64,000 nt of DNA from LMUY01 sp965199095 (GCA_965199095.1 CBDAQM010000007.1:806001-870000); one strand, 5' to 3'. Shown: positions 48,877-58,330, counted from the stretch's first letter. Notes: generated by a model from the letters alone, not told the origin. A program made the numbers and translations.

Positions 48877-49689
48877 ATTCGGCTCCCATCCCTCACCCTC
48901 ATCCCGGCGACGCTGCTGCTGCTTGCCGCGTGTGCGGCGCAGACACCGGGCACCGACGGCATCCCGCCGGTCCCCGTGGCGGAAGCGCGGCCGTCGCCGG
49001 CTCCCTTGCCCGCGCGGCTCACCCTGCCGCCGGGCCCAGGCCCGCATCCCGTCGTCATCGTGCTGCATGGTTGCGGCGGGATCAACGCGAACACCACCCT
49101 CTGGGCCAACCGCCTGGTGGACTGGGGCTACGGCGCGCTCATCGTCGACAGCCTGCAGCCCCGCGGCGTCACCTCCGTTTGCGCCCCCGACCGCCAGAAG
49201 CTGGTGACACCGCGCGACCGCGCGGGGGACGCGATCGCCGCTTCGCGCTGGCTCCAGACGCAGCCCGGCGTCGACGGCGCGCGCATCGCGGTCATCGGCG
49301 ACTCGCATGGCGGCGGCACGGCGGCGGAGCTGGCCAACCACCCCTTCGTCGACGCAGCGGGCGGGCAGATCAAGGCGGCGATCGATTACTACGGGCCATG
49401 CCGCAACCCCGGCCGCTACGGCGGGCTGCCGTTGCTGGTGCTGGCCGGCGACGCCGATACCTGGAGCGACCCGGCCCAGCGCTGTACCGCCTATCGCGCC
49501 GCGCAACCGCCGGGAAGCCCGATCACCGTCGCCACCTATCCCGGCGCGGTGCACGGCTTCGAAAACCCGCGCAACGTGCAGCTGCGTTTCAACGAGGGGC
49601 ATCCCATGCAGTATGATGCGACTGCCGCCGCCGACAGCATCCAGCGCGTCCACGCCTTCCTGCAACAGACGATCGGCCCCGGCGCCTAG
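48877..49689 (+). CDS. Dienelactone hydrolase family lipoprotein, probable ATT start
   Basis: A 270-residue alpha/beta-hydrolase of the dienelactone hydrolase family, secreted as a lipoprotein (lipobox LLLAAC, Cys19). Motifs: HGCGGINAN oxyanion loop, nucleophile elbow GDSHGGG (Ser), LAGDADTWSD (Asp) and GAVHGFEN (His). No ATG, GTG or TTG exists near the signal peptide; ATT at 48877 has AGGAG eight bases upstream and yields a perfect lipoprotein leader (MRLPSLTLIPATLLLLAAC), so ATT appears to be the start. The alternative in-frame start lies 109 codons upstream inside the opposite lipoprotein gene and is implausible. Substrate unknown. Confidence 0.82.
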   Translation: MRLPSLTLIPATLLLLAACAAQTPGTDGIPPVPVAEARPSPAPLPARLTLPPGPGPHPVVIVLHGCGGINANTTLWANRLVDWGYGALIVDSLQPRGVTSVCAPDRQKLVTPRDRAGDAIAASRWLQTQPGVDGARIAVIGDSHGGGTAAELANHPFVDAAGGQIKAAIDYYGPCRNPGRYGGLPLLVLAGDADTWSDPAQRCTAYRAAQPPGSPITVATYPGAVHGFENPRNVQLRFNEGHPMQYDATAAADSIQRVHAFLQQTIGPGA

Positions 49690-49693
49690 CCGC

Positions 49694-50416
49694 CTATTTC
49701 TCCTTCGCCGCGAACGGGAAAAACCGCAGCGACAGCCGTTCGTCGGTGCGGAGCACGGGTTCGACCGGCACTTCGGCCACCGCCAGCCGGTTGACCACGG
49801 CGGCCAGTACCGCGATCTCGACATGGGCCGCCGAGCGCGGGGCCTGTGCGCCGATCCAGGTGCCCGCCGTCGCCGCCTCCACGAACGCCGAGCGCAGGGT
49901 GACCGCCGGGCCGACCGGCTCCCCCATCTCGTGCAACGCGGCCTCGATCTCGCAGCCGGCGGTGGTGCGGCGGTCCACCCGGCTCGGCACCAGCAGGCAG
50001 CGGGGCCGGCTGTCGCGCCGCGCCGCACGCACCTGCTGCAAGGGCGCCAGCGCCTTCAGGGTCGCCCGCCCGTCCAGCATGGAGGGCGTGATCGGCAGCA
50101 CGATCAGGTCCGCGATCATCATCGCGGCCGTCGTCACCGAGCCCAGCGCCGCCGGCAGGTCGATGAGGATCGTGTCCGCCGTCAGCTTGCGCACCCGCTG
50201 CACCCATTCGCCGGTCTGCCGGCCCTCCTGCAACGGCAATCGCTCCGTCGTGCACGGCAGCCGCCCGGCCAGCGACCACTCGTAGGACGAGGCTTGCGGG
50301 TCGGCATCCACCAGCGTGACGCTGCCCACCGAGGCGAGCTCGCAGGCGAGGTTCACCGCCAGCGTCGTCTTGCCGACGCCGCCCTTCAGGTTCGCGACGG
50401 CGATGATCCGCGTCAT
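49694..50416 (-). CDS. ParA/MinD-family ATPase (orphan)
   Basis: A 240-residue deviant-Walker ATPase. Walker A' is KGGVGKTT (residues 11-18), preceded by IIAVANL; DADPQASSYEW and IDLPAALG form the switch regions, and LLVPSRVDRRT is the adenine-side strand. No ParB-like gene or parS site was seen next to it, so it is not obviously a partition system; it may position a protein complex. It starts 40 bases after the HyuB stop on the same strand and converges on the dienelactone hydrolase gene four bases away. Confidence 0.87.
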   Translation of the reverse strand: MTRIIAVANLKGGVGKTTLAVNLACELASVGSVTLVDADPQASSYEWSLAGRLPCTTERLPLQEGRQTGEWVQRVRKLTADTILIDLPAALGSVTTAAMMIADLIVLPITPSMLDGRATLKALAPLQQVRAARRDSRPRCLLVPSRVDRRTTAGCEIEAALHEMGEPVGPAVTLRSAFVEAATAGTWIGAQAPRSAAHVEIAVLAAVVNRLAVAEVPVEPVLRTDERLSLRFFPFAAKEK

Positions 50417-50456
50417 GGTTCCGACACTCCCCGATCGCTGCCGCGCGCCGCCCGTG

Positions 50457-52100
50457 TCATGCCAGCACGTATCCGGCGGCCCGGTCCGCCGCGACAGCGG
50501 CCGCGTCGCGCTGGGCGGGATCGCCGAAGCCGCCGCCGCCGGACGTTTCCAGCCGGATGACGTCCCCCTGGCGGAGCCGCAGGTTGGCCACCTTCGACGG
50601 CAGCGCCTCCCGGCCACCATCGCGCAGCAGCCAGAGCCGTCCGGGCGCGCCGGCCTGCCCGCCGGACAGGCCGTAGGGTTGGTATTTGAACCGCTCCAGA
50701 TTTGCGGTGAACACCGCCTCCGGGCAGTCGACCCGCCATTCCCGCACCAGCCCCGTGCCGCCGCGGTAGCGGCCCGCGCCGGCGCTGCCGGGGAGCAGTT
50801 CATAGGCGGTGATGGTCAGCGGCAACTCGCTCTCGATCATCTCGATGGGGATGTTGGCGTTGTTGTGCATGCCGCTGGAATAGCCGTTGAGCCCGTCCTG
50901 CGCCGGATGGCCGCCGCTGCCGCCGACCTCGATCTCCACCAGCACGCTGCGTTCCCCGGCGGCGCCGATGGTCTGGAACGTGCACACGTAGCTGGCGCCG
51001 TAATAGGCCGCCGGGATGCGGTCCGGCGCCGCCTGATGCAGCGCGCCGAGCAAGGTCGTCGCCAGCCGGTGCGACACGACGATGCGGTTCGCCACCGGCG
51101 CCGGATGCGTCGCATGCACGATCGACCCCTCGCGCGCCACCACGCGCACGGGGCGGCCGCAGCCGGCATTGGCCGGGATCGGGAAATCGGCACAGGCCAT
51201 CACCGCGTAGGCGACCGCCGACCCGGCGGAGGCGAGCGTCGCGTTGATCGGACCCAGGGCCTGCGGGCCAGACCCAGACAAATCCACCACCATCTCCTCG
51301 CCCTTGACCTCGATGGCGGCGTGGATGCGGATCGGCTGCTCGGTCAGCCCGTCATCGTCGATGAAATCCTCGAACTCGTAGCGGCCATCCGGCATGCGGC
51401 CGATCATCGCGCGCATCGCCGCCTCCGAACTGTCGAGGATGCGGGCGCAGGCGGCGACGATCGTGCCGGCGCCGTAGCGCCGGGCCAGCTTGACCAGGTT
51501 GGCCTCCCCCACCGCCAGAGAGGCAAGCTGCGCCTGCAAATCGCCCCACAGCATGTCCGGGCGGCGCACGTTCTGCCGCATCATCGCCAGCACCTCGGCG
51601 TTCAGCGTGCCGCGGCGGACCAGCCGCATCGGCGGAATGCGCAGCCCCTCCTGGAACACTTCCGTCGCGTTGGCGGCGTAGCTGCCGGCGGCCATCCCGC
51701 CCATGTCCAAATGGTGGCAGAGCGTGCCGACGATGGCGATGCGCGCGCCGTCCACGAACACCGGGCGGAAGGCGAGGATGTCCGGGATGTGCTGCCCGCC
51801 GCAATACGGATCGTTGGTGATCACCACGTCCCCGTCCTCCCACCCGTCCAAGGGCAGGAAGTCCCGCACCAGCGTCAGCAGCCCGGCGCCCATCGAGTTC
51901 AGATGCTGCGGGATGCGCGCGGATTGCGCCACGTTGTGGCCGTCGCGGTCGAACACCGCGGTGGAATAATCCAGCAACTCCCGCACGATGGTGGACCGGC
52001 TGGTGCGCCAGATCGTCACGTCCATCTCGGCCGCCGCCGCCGTCAGCGCGTTGCGCAGGACCTCCAACGCGATGGGACCCAACCCGGCTGCATCAACCAT
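50457..52100 (-). CDS. hyuB: Hydantoinase B/oxoprolinase family protein
   Basis: A 547-residue HyuB-type subunit of ATP-dependent hydantoinase/oxoprolinase. Family features: LEVLRNALTAAAAEMDVTIW and RTSRSTIVRE at the start, GDVVITNDPYCGGQHIPDI, GTLCHHLDMGGMAAGSYA, and Gly-rich C-terminal PGSAGAGRYRGGTGLVREW and GLSGGQAGAPGR. With HyuA it opens cyclic amides such as N-methylhydantoin, 5-oxoproline or related compounds at the cost of ATP. Its start overlaps the HyuA gene by eight bases, so the two are coupled. The exact substrate is open. Confidence 0.9.
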   Translation of the reverse strand: MVDAAGLGPIALEVLRNALTAAAAEMDVTIWRTSRSTIVRELLDYSTAVFDRDGHNVAQSARIPQHLNSMGAGLLTLVRDFLPLDGWEDGDVVITNDPYCGGQHIPDILAFRPVFVDGARIAIVGTLCHHLDMGGMAAGSYAANATEVFQEGLRIPPMRLVRRGTLNAEVLAMMRQNVRRPDMLWGDLQAQLASLAVGEANLVKLARRYGAGTIVAACARILDSSEAAMRAMIGRMPDGRYEFEDFIDDDGLTEQPIRIHAAIEVKGEEMVVDLSGSGPQALGPINATLASAGSAVAYAVMACADFPIPANAGCGRPVRVVAREGSIVHATHPAPVANRIVVSHRLATTLLGALHQAAPDRIPAAYYGASYVCTFQTIGAAGERSVLVEIEVGGSGGHPAQDGLNGYSSGMHNNANIPIEMIESELPLTITAYELLPGSAGAGRYRGGTGLVREWRVDCPEAVFTANLERFKYQPYGLSGGQAGAPGRLWLLRDGGREALPSKVANLRLRQGDVIRLETSGGGGFGDPAQRDAAAVAADRAAGYVLA

Positions 52101-54162
52101 GGGCCGCCCCCAGCAAGCGCCGCGCCACCAGGTCGCCGTTCTGCCCCGGGCCGCACGTCCAGCCGGCGGCGACGAACACCGTGGTGTAGGCTTCCTCGAT
52201 CAGCACCGGGCCGTGCACCCCGCCCGTCACGCCGGCGCGGCGATACACCGGGATGGTGCGCCACGCGCCCTCCAGGAACACGGCGCGGGGCGGCGGCGGC
52301 GCGCCCTCCGCCGCCGCGGCAGCCTGCCCGGCCGGCGCGGGCGGCAAGCGGCCGGTCGCGGTCAGGCGCAGGGTGACGATGTCGACCGGGTCCTCCGGGT
52401 TGGCGTAGGAAAACCGCTGCCGGTGCAGCGCGTGGAAATCCGCCAGCAACTGCGCCAGCGTGTCCGGGCCGGGCTGCACGTCGCCCCACGGCACCACGAG
52501 TTCGAAGGCTTGGCCGGCATAGCGCATGTCGGCCGACAGGCTCATCCCGCGCTGCTCCGGCGGCAGGCCGTCGGCATCCAGCAACGCGTGGCCCTGCTGC
52601 CGCAGCGTGGCGCAGGTCTCGGCCAGGGCGGGCAGGGCGGCAGCGGCAGCCGGCGTCAGGTGGCTGCTGGCCAGATCGTGCACGATGTCGGAATGCAGGA
52701 TGCCGCTGGCGGAGAAGGTGCTGGCGTCGGCGGGGAACACCACCTGGTCCATGCCCAGCTCCTCCGCCACCGGGATGGCATGCAGCCCGCCCGCCCCGCC
52801 AAACGACAGGACGCTGAAGCTGCGCGGGTCCAGCCCCTTCTCGAACAGGCTGAGCCGGATCGCGGCGGCGAGGCTGGCATTGGTCAGCGTCAGCACGCCC
52901 TCCGCCGCGGCCTCCAGGTCCAAGCCCAGCGGCTCCGCCACATGCGTCAGGAGGGCCTGGCGGGTGCCTTGCAGGTCCAGTTCCAGCGCGCCGCCCAGGA
53001 AATACCCGGCGTCCAAGCGCCCCAGCACCAGATTTGCGTCGGTCACCGTCGGCCGGTCGCCGCCGCGGCCGTAGCACACCGGGCCCGGCCGCGCCCCGGC
53101 GCTGTGCGGCCCGACCACCAGCCGCCCGCCGGGCAGCACCGCGGCGATGGAGCCGCCCCCCGCGCCGATGGTGCGGATTTCCACCATGGGAAGGCGCACG
53201 GGCAGGCCGTCGACCTCGCCCTGCGTCATCAGCGCCACCGCGCCGTCGCGCACGACGCAGACGTCGAAGCTGGTGCCGCCCATGTCCACCCCGACCAGGT
53301 CCGGCAGGCCCAGCCGGGCGGCGGCCCGCTGCGCCGCCAGCGCGCCGCCGCTTGGGCCGGACAGCAGCAGCCGCACCGGCTGTTGGCACGCCAGCTCGGC
53401 GCTGCACACGCCGCCATTGGACTGCACCAGCAGCAGCCGCGCCGTGATGCCGCGCTCGCGCAAGCGGCCGGCCAGGCGGACCAGGTAGGACCGCACGATG
53501 GGGATGAGCAGCGCGTTGAGCACGGTGGTCGAACTGCGCTCGTATTCACGGATTTCGGGGCTGACCTCCGAGGAGATCGACACCGGCAAACCCGGCATGG
53601 CGGCGAGCAGCCCGTCGCGCAGCCTCTGCTCGTGCGCCGGGTTGACGTTGGCGTTCAGCAGCGTGATCGCCACCGCCTCCGCCCCCAGGCTGCCTATGGC
53701 AGCCACCGCGTCCGCGACGGCGTCGTCGGTCAGCGCGTGCTCCACCCCGCCATCGGCGCGGATGCGCTCGGCCACGCCGAGCCGCCGCTCCCGCGGGATC
53801 AGCGCTGGTTCGCGATGCGGCTTCAGGCCGTAGACATCGCGCCGCACATGCCGCCCGATCTCCAGCACGTCGCGGAACCCGGCGGTGGTGAGCAGGACGC
53901 CGCGGGGCAGCTTGCGCTCCAGCACGGCGTTGGTGGCGATGGTGGTGCCGTGCAGCAGGTAGCTGATGTCGGTGACGGCGAACCCGACCTGGCGTGCCGC
54001 CTCCTCAAGGCCGGTCATCAACCCGATCGACGGATCCTCCGGCGTCGTCGCCGTCTTCAGGCTGTGTGTCGCGCCGGAGCGTTCATCCAGGATTTGCAGG
54101 TCGGTGAACGTGCCGCCGATGTCGATGCCGATCCGGATGTGCCCGGTGCTGCTTAAATCCAT
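52093..54162 (-). CDS. hyuA: Hydantoinase A/oxoprolinase family protein
   Basis: A 689-residue HyuA-type subunit with an actin-like ATPase fold. Motifs: IRIGIDIGGTFTDLQILDER (phosphate 1), SYLLHGTTIATNAVLERKLP, TTAGFRDVLEIGRH, VDMGGTSFDVCVVRDG (phosphate 2) and EIRTIGAGGGSIA. The start at ATG 54162 was chosen because sequence further upstream in frame lacks family residues. With HyuB it forms an ATP-dependent cyclic-amide hydrolase; acetone carboxylase beta subunits are related but need other partners that are missing. No regulator or transporter gene adjoins it, although a short TATGC-TG-GCATA inverted repeat lies upstream near 54193. Confidence 0.92.
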   Translation of the reverse strand: MDLSSTGHIRIGIDIGGTFTDLQILDERSGATHSLKTATTPEDPSIGLMTGLEEAARQVGFAVTDISYLLHGTTIATNAVLERKLPRGVLLTTAGFRDVLEIGRHVRRDVYGLKPHREPALIPRERRLGVAERIRADGGVEHALTDDAVADAVAAIGSLGAEAVAITLLNANVNPAHEQRLRDGLLAAMPGLPVSISSEVSPEIREYERSSTTVLNALLIPIVRSYLVRLAGRLRERGITARLLLVQSNGGVCSAELACQQPVRLLLSGPSGGALAAQRAAARLGLPDLVGVDMGGTSFDVCVVRDGAVALMTQGEVDGLPVRLPMVEIRTIGAGGGSIAAVLPGGRLVVGPHSAGARPGPVCYGRGGDRPTVTDANLVLGRLDAGYFLGGALELDLQGTRQALLTHVAEPLGLDLEAAAEGVLTLTNASLAAAIRLSLFEKGLDPRSFSVLSFGGAGGLHAIPVAEELGMDQVVFPADASTFSASGILHSDIVHDLASSHLTPAAAAALPALAETCATLRQQGHALLDADGLPPEQRGMSLSADMRYAGQAFELVVPWGDVQPGPDTLAQLLADFHALHRQRFSYANPEDPVDIVTLRLTATGRLPPAPAGQAAAAAEGAPPPPRAVFLEGAWRTIPVYRRAGVTGGVHGPVLIEEAYTTVFVAAGWTCGPGQNGDLVARRLLGAAHG

Positions 54163-54312
54163 GCCACAGCGTGCCGCCCCCGCTTCCAACGCGGGGTATG
54201 CTGGCATATCCGCACATGGGGGTGAAGCTGAGAGACCCGGCCTCCCCGGCGCATGCCGCATGGTCGCGGGCTTGCCAGGCCATTCCGCGTCACGCAACGT
54301 CCCCCTTTGAGC

Positions 54313-54582
54313 ATGACCCATCGGGCGGCACGACGAGTCTGTCCGGTGGAAGATCAGGGGAAAGCGTTGCACGGGTCGCTGGAAGCCTCCTCCCTGGAAG
54401 ACGTGATCGTTGCGGTTCGGCATTTCGAGGATTTGGAGGTCTTCGTCGGCCAGCGTTCGCGCATGCACCCGGGCCCCGGCTGGGACGTCGTCCTGACCAT
54501 CCTGCGCCGCGACCTGGAGATGGTCCGGTCGGAGCTACGGCAGCGCCAAGCCTCGATCGGCCAGTCGGAGGTGAGTTCATGA
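54313..54582 (+). CDS. Small hypothetical protein
   Basis: An 89-residue frame with typical high-GC3 codon use and protein-like composition, unlike the shadow frames around it. The product is mostly helical and acidic in the middle (SSLEDVIVAVRHFEDLEVFV, then WDVVLTILRRDLEMVRSELR). No signal or membrane segment is present, and no family is recognised. No clear Shine-Dalgarno precedes ATG 54313; the frame continues upstream to 54253. It lies between hyuA (divergent) and the phosphoesterase gene (same strand). Confidence 0.5.
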   Translation: MTHRAARRVCPVEDQGKALHGSLEASSLEDVIVAVRHFEDLEVFVGQRSRMHPGPGWDVVLTILRRDLEMVRSELRQRQASIGQSEVSS

Positions 54583-54645
54583 AACCGTCATCCAACCGGA
54601 CCGGCAGACGCGGTCTATGCGGCGGAAACTTTTCTGGAGTACGAC

Positions 54646-56676
54646 ATGCGGCGACGGATTAGGCTGCTGGCAACCGTCGCACTGGCGGCTGCGATGGGCG
54701 CGGGGACCGCATCCGCGTCCCCCATGCTGACGGCTCAGCCGGACCCGACGCCGGATGTCCAACCCTTCGTCCAGCCGATCCCCGCAACCATGCCGGACCG
54801 TGATGCGGTGATCGCCCTGCTGCGGCAGAAGGTGAAATACGTCTTCGTCATCTTCAACGAAAACCACGCCTTCGACAACGAGTTCGGCAGCTTCCCGGGC
54901 GCCAACGGGTTGTTTTCGGACGGCGCGGCCCCGCGCGACGCGGCGCACACGCCGGGCTTCGTCGAGCAGTATATGGATGCCGCCGGCAATGCGGTGACGC
55001 TCCACCCGGTGCGGCTTGGGCCGGAGCAAAACAGCTCCTTCGTGGACAGCGTCGACCATAGCCATACTGGGCTTGCCGCGAAGTTGCACGTGACGGGCAC
55101 GCAGGCGGCGATGGACCGGTTCGCGCAGGGCGAATACACGCGGTATGCTGGCCGCGGTGGCCCGGCCAACATCGCCATGGGCAAGCAATTCGCCCAACTC
55201 GTCATGAGCTATATCGACTGCGACACCGTGCCCTTCTACTGGCGCTGGGCCAGCCGCTTCACCCTGTTCGACAACATCTTCGCCACCGAGGACACGCCGT
55301 CCAGCCCGAACGCGATCGCCATGATCGCCGGGCAGGCTGGCGAGACGCAATGGGTCAAGCACGGCAATGACGCGCAGGCGGTCAGCGTCGCCGGGCATTC
55401 CGGCGTACTGCAGGCCGTGCCGCTGTACAACGACCCACAGCCGTTCTGGGGCTCGCAGTTCGACACCACCACCCAGGGGCGGCAGCCCGCCGGCCACGGC
55501 GCGGAAAGCTACGCCGCGAGCAACATCGCCCGCAACCTGACCTTTGCGACGGTGCCGCTGACCCTGGGCGGCAAGGACACGGAAGCGGCGTTGGCGCAGG
55601 ACCGCGACCCGGAGCACGACCAGGCGGACATCAGGCAGGACATCGGCTTCATTGCATCCCGCGCGGGCAAGCCGGTCGCCTGGCGCTGGTACCAGGAAGG
55701 CTACGACCATGAGCCAACCGACACCGCGGCCGATGCCAGCCATGACGGCTATGTCAGCCACCACCAGGGGCCGCAGTATTTCGGCTACCTGGCGAACAAC
55801 CCGGCGTACAAGGACAATTTGCGCGGGCTGGGCGACTTCTACAGCGACATGGCCAGCGGCAACCTGCCGGCCGATGGCGGCGTGTTCTACATCCGCGGCG
55901 GCTTCACCAACCTGCTGGGCCAGACCCCGCCGATCACCAACCCGAACTACCCGGCGGCCCTGACAGACGCCGACAAGGCCACCATCGCCAAGGTCAAGAG
56001 CGGGGACGACGACCATCCAGGCTACAGCGACCGGCAGCTCAGCGAAACGATGATGGCCCGCGTCATCAATGCTGTCGCCTCGCGGCCGGATGTCTGGTCG
56101 CAGAGCGCCATCGTGATCGCCTATGACGAGTCGGACGGGTTCTACGACCACGTGCCGCCGCATATCCTGTCCTTCGGTCCGGACGGGCTGCCGCTGGCGC
56201 GCGGCATCCGCGTGCCGACGCTGCTGATCTCGCCCTACGCCCGGCCGCATGTCGTGGCGCATCCGGAGGGGGACCACAACGCCGTCATCGAGACGCTGGA
56301 CGCGATCTTCGACCTGCCGCCGCTGGCAACCTTGCCGGACGAGGCGCAGGCGCTGAAGGCTGGCGAGGATCCGCGCTTCAACGGCCCCGGCGGCTTCGTG
56401 CAGCACTATCTCGGGCCACGCGACATCAACGCGCCGGAGACCGACGACCTGTTGGCGGGGTTCGACCCGGCGCGCCTGTCCGGCCAGTTGCCGCCGCTGC
56501 CGGCCTCCCTGGCGATGACGCCGGAGGCGGATCTGCGGCACCTGCCGCATTACGATGGCAAGGGCTGCAGCGTGATCGGCGTGACGCCGGAGGATGTGCG
56601 GCAAGGGGTGCGTGCGACGGTCCCGGCCGGCTTCAACACCCTGCCCGCCACGCTGCCGGCCTATAACGGGCCGTGA
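54646..56676 (+). CDS. Secreted phosphoesterase, PF04185 (phospholipase C/acid phosphatase AcpA-like)
   Basis: A 676-residue exported phosphoesterase with a signal peptide (MRRRIRLLATVALAAAMGAG, cleavage after ASA). Motifs of the phospholipase C/AcpA superfamily are present: VFVIFNENHAFDNEFGSFPG with the catalytic-site Glu-Asn, IFATEDTPSSPNAIAMIAG, IVIAYDESDGFYDHVPP and RVPTLLISPYARPHVV with DHNAVIETLD. It probably hydrolyses phosphate esters outside the cytoplasm, aiding phosphate acquisition. The stop overlaps the start of the amino-acid-binding protein gene (TGATG), so the two are translationally coupled, an unusual pairing. Confidence 0.9.
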   Translation: MRRRIRLLATVALAAAMGAGTASASPMLTAQPDPTPDVQPFVQPIPATMPDRDAVIALLRQKVKYVFVIFNENHAFDNEFGSFPGANGLFSDGAAPRDAAHTPGFVEQYMDAAGNAVTLHPVRLGPEQNSSFVDSVDHSHTGLAAKLHVTGTQAAMDRFAQGEYTRYAGRGGPANIAMGKQFAQLVMSYIDCDTVPFYWRWASRFTLFDNIFATEDTPSSPNAIAMIAGQAGETQWVKHGNDAQAVSVAGHSGVLQAVPLYNDPQPFWGSQFDTTTQGRQPAGHGAESYAASNIARNLTFATVPLTLGGKDTEAALAQDRDPEHDQADIRQDIGFIASRAGKPVAWRWYQEGYDHEPTDTAADASHDGYVSHHQGPQYFGYLANNPAYKDNLRGLGDFYSDMASGNLPADGGVFYIRGGFTNLLGQTPPITNPNYPAALTDADKATIAKVKSGDDDHPGYSDRQLSETMMARVINAVASRPDVWSQSAIVIAYDESDGFYDHVPPHILSFGPDGLPLARGIRVPTLLISPYARPHVVAHPEGDHNAVIETLDAIFDLPPLATLPDEAQALKAGEDPRFNGPGGFVQHYLGPRDINAPETDDLLAGFDPARLSGQLPPLPASLAMTPEADLRHLPHYDGKGCSVIGVTPEDVRQGVRATVPAGFNTLPATLPAYNGP

Positions 56677-57608
56677 TGCGGTTGCTCCAGCCCGGGCTGG
56701 TGCTGCTCGTCGTCTTGGCGGCAGCGCCGGCCTGGGCGGGCACGTTGGACAGGGTGACGGCATCCGGCGTGCTGCATTGCGGGGCCGCGGCACGGGCCGG
56801 TGTTGCCGAGGCAGCGGAGGATGGGCACGTCAGCGGGCTGGCGGTTGACCTCTGCCGCGCCCTGACGATTGCCGTGCTCGGTCCGGCTGGACGCACGGAA
56901 TTCCGGCTCTACGACTCCGCGCTGGAGTACCAGTCGGTAGGCCGCGGTGAGGATGAAGTGTCCTTCCTGACCGCCGATACCGTGCAGGCGCACGACCTCG
57001 CGGCCAGCGTGATCCCCGGTCCGACTGTGTTCGTGGCCGAGTTGTCGACGATGGCGCAGCCGGACGTCAGCAGCCTCGCGGGCCGCACCGTGTGTTTCAT
57101 CAACGGCAGCCCGGCGCACCGGGCCCTGGAGGCCTGGGCCGCCCGCACCGGCGCCGCCATCAGCCGCAGCGGCTACCAGGAGGACGGCGAAATGCACGAC
57201 GCGTTCGATGCCCGCCGCTGCGACGCCATGGCGGGCGAGGCCACGGAGTTGGCGGACATCCGGGCAGAGTCGCCAACACGCGCCGGCGCCCGCATCCTCC
57301 CGCCACTGGCGCTGGCGCCAGTCTTTGCCGCCACGCCCGTGGCAGACGGCGCCTGGGCTGCGCTGGCCGGCTGGACGCTGGACGCTGTCGTCCAGTCGGA
57401 ATCTTCGCCGAGTCCATGGCGCGCCGACCTGCCCGGCACGGCGATCCAGGGCCTGCGGGCGGGATGGCAGCGCGACGTGGCGAGCGCATTGGGCAGCTAT
57501 GACGACATGGTGCGGCGCGACGTGGGCGAAGGCTCCGCGCTCGGTCTGCGCACTGGTCCGAACGCGCTGTGGCCGCAGGGCCTGTTGCTGCCCGCCGGCC
57601 CGCATTAG
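56676..57608 (+). CDS. Amino-acid ABC transporter substrate-binding protein (AapJ-like)
   Basis: A 310-residue periplasmic binding protein of the SBP_bac_3 / general amino-acid (AapJ) type. Signal peptide MRLLQPGLVLLVVLAAAPA, cleavage after WAG, then TLDRVTASGVLHCGAAARAG, GLAVDLCRALTIAVLG, SLAGRTVCFINGSPAHRALE and C-terminal LGSYDDMVRRDVGEGSAL. The family's acidic ligand-contact region seems weakened, and the usual TNGQW-like motif is not seen, so it may bind another ligand. ATG 56676 overlaps the phosphoesterase stop by one base. No permease or ATPase gene accompanies it. Confidence 0.8.
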   Translation: MRLLQPGLVLLVVLAAAPAWAGTLDRVTASGVLHCGAAARAGVAEAAEDGHVSGLAVDLCRALTIAVLGPAGRTEFRLYDSALEYQSVGRGEDEVSFLTADTVQAHDLAASVIPGPTVFVAELSTMAQPDVSSLAGRTVCFINGSPAHRALEAWAARTGAAISRSGYQEDGEMHDAFDARRCDAMAGEATELADIRAESPTRAGARILPPLALAPVFAATPVADGAWAALAGWTLDAVVQSESSPSPWRADLPGTAIQGLRAGWQRDVASALGSYDDMVRRDVGEGSALGLRTGPNALWPQGLLLPAGPH

Positions 57609-57616
57609 CGCAGCCC

Positions 57617-58330
57617 GTGCAAGACCGGCACGTCCCGCGCATCACACCGCGGTATTGGATCGCCATCACGCTCGCCAGCGTCTTCGGCGCCAATCTCGGC
57701 GATTTCTGTTCCCACGTGCTGGGCTTGGGGCATGTCCGTGGCCTGCCGGTCTTGGCCGCCGTCTTCGTGGTGATCCTGCTGGCCGAGCGGCGGGTGCGGT
57801 TCGGGACGACCGGGTTCTATTGGATGGCAGTGGTGACGTTGCGGACGGCCGCCACCAACCTGAGCGACTTTGTCACCCATGATCTAGGGCTACGATCCAT
57901 CGCCTTCGTCCTGGTGCTGACGGCGTTGGTTGCCGCCATGGTGGCGCTGGGACGCACCCGGCAGGATCCAACCGGCGACCTGCCGGATACTGGCGGGCTT
58001 TACTGGCTGACGATGCTGACTGCCGGCACGCTCGGCACGGCCATGGGGGATTTCTGTGCCGATGGGATCGGCCTCGGCCCATCGGCCGCCGGCTGGCTGG
58101 TGGTCTGGGCCGCGGCATTGCCGACGGTCGCCCGGTGGCCGGGCCTGCGTAGCTATTGGGCGACGATCGTGGTGGTGCGGACGCTCGGGACCAATTTGGG
58201 CGACCTGGCTGCCGGTCGCGCGGGTCTCGCCCTCGGCCTGAAGCTGAGCACGGCGCTGACCGGCCTTGCCCTCACGGCACTTCTGACCGCGTGGCGGACG
58301 CAGCCCGTCAAAGCCCTTTCGCCGGAGTGA
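57617..58330 (+). CDS. COG4705-like repeat-containing membrane protein
   Basis: A 237-residue integral membrane protein built from repeated units of about 60 residues, each with a hydrophobic helix followed by a G(T/A)xLGD(F/L) loop: ASVFGANLGDFCSHVLGLG, LRTAATNLSDFVTHDLGLR, AGTLGTAMGDFCADGIGLG and RTLGTNLGDLAAGRAGLA. The pattern matches the uncharacterised membrane-anchored family COG4705. Seven or eight helices are likely. GTG 57617 was chosen because it lies after the previous stop; a GTG at 57569 would overlap by 40 bases. Function unknown. Confidence 0.8.
   Translation: MQDRHVPRITPRYWIAITLASVFGANLGDFCSHVLGLGHVRGLPVLAAVFVVILLAERRVRFGTTGFYWMAVVTLRTAATNLSDFVTHDLGLRSIAFVLVLTALVAAMVALGRTRQDPTGDLPDTGGLYWLTMLTAGTLGTAMGDFCADGIGLGPSAAGWLVVWAAALPTVARWPGLRSYWATIVVVRTLGTNLGDLAAGRAGLALGLKLSTALTGLALTALLTAWRTQPVKALSPE

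Noticed and set aside
49694..50416. ParA gene as part of a plasmid-type partition locus
   Set aside because: No ParB-like gene, no iteron-like repeats and no replication gene were found nearby.
54190..54203. TATGC-TG-GCATA inverted repeat upstream of hyuA
   Set aside because: Too short, and the spacer differs from the ATGCAGCAT palindromes; likely chance.
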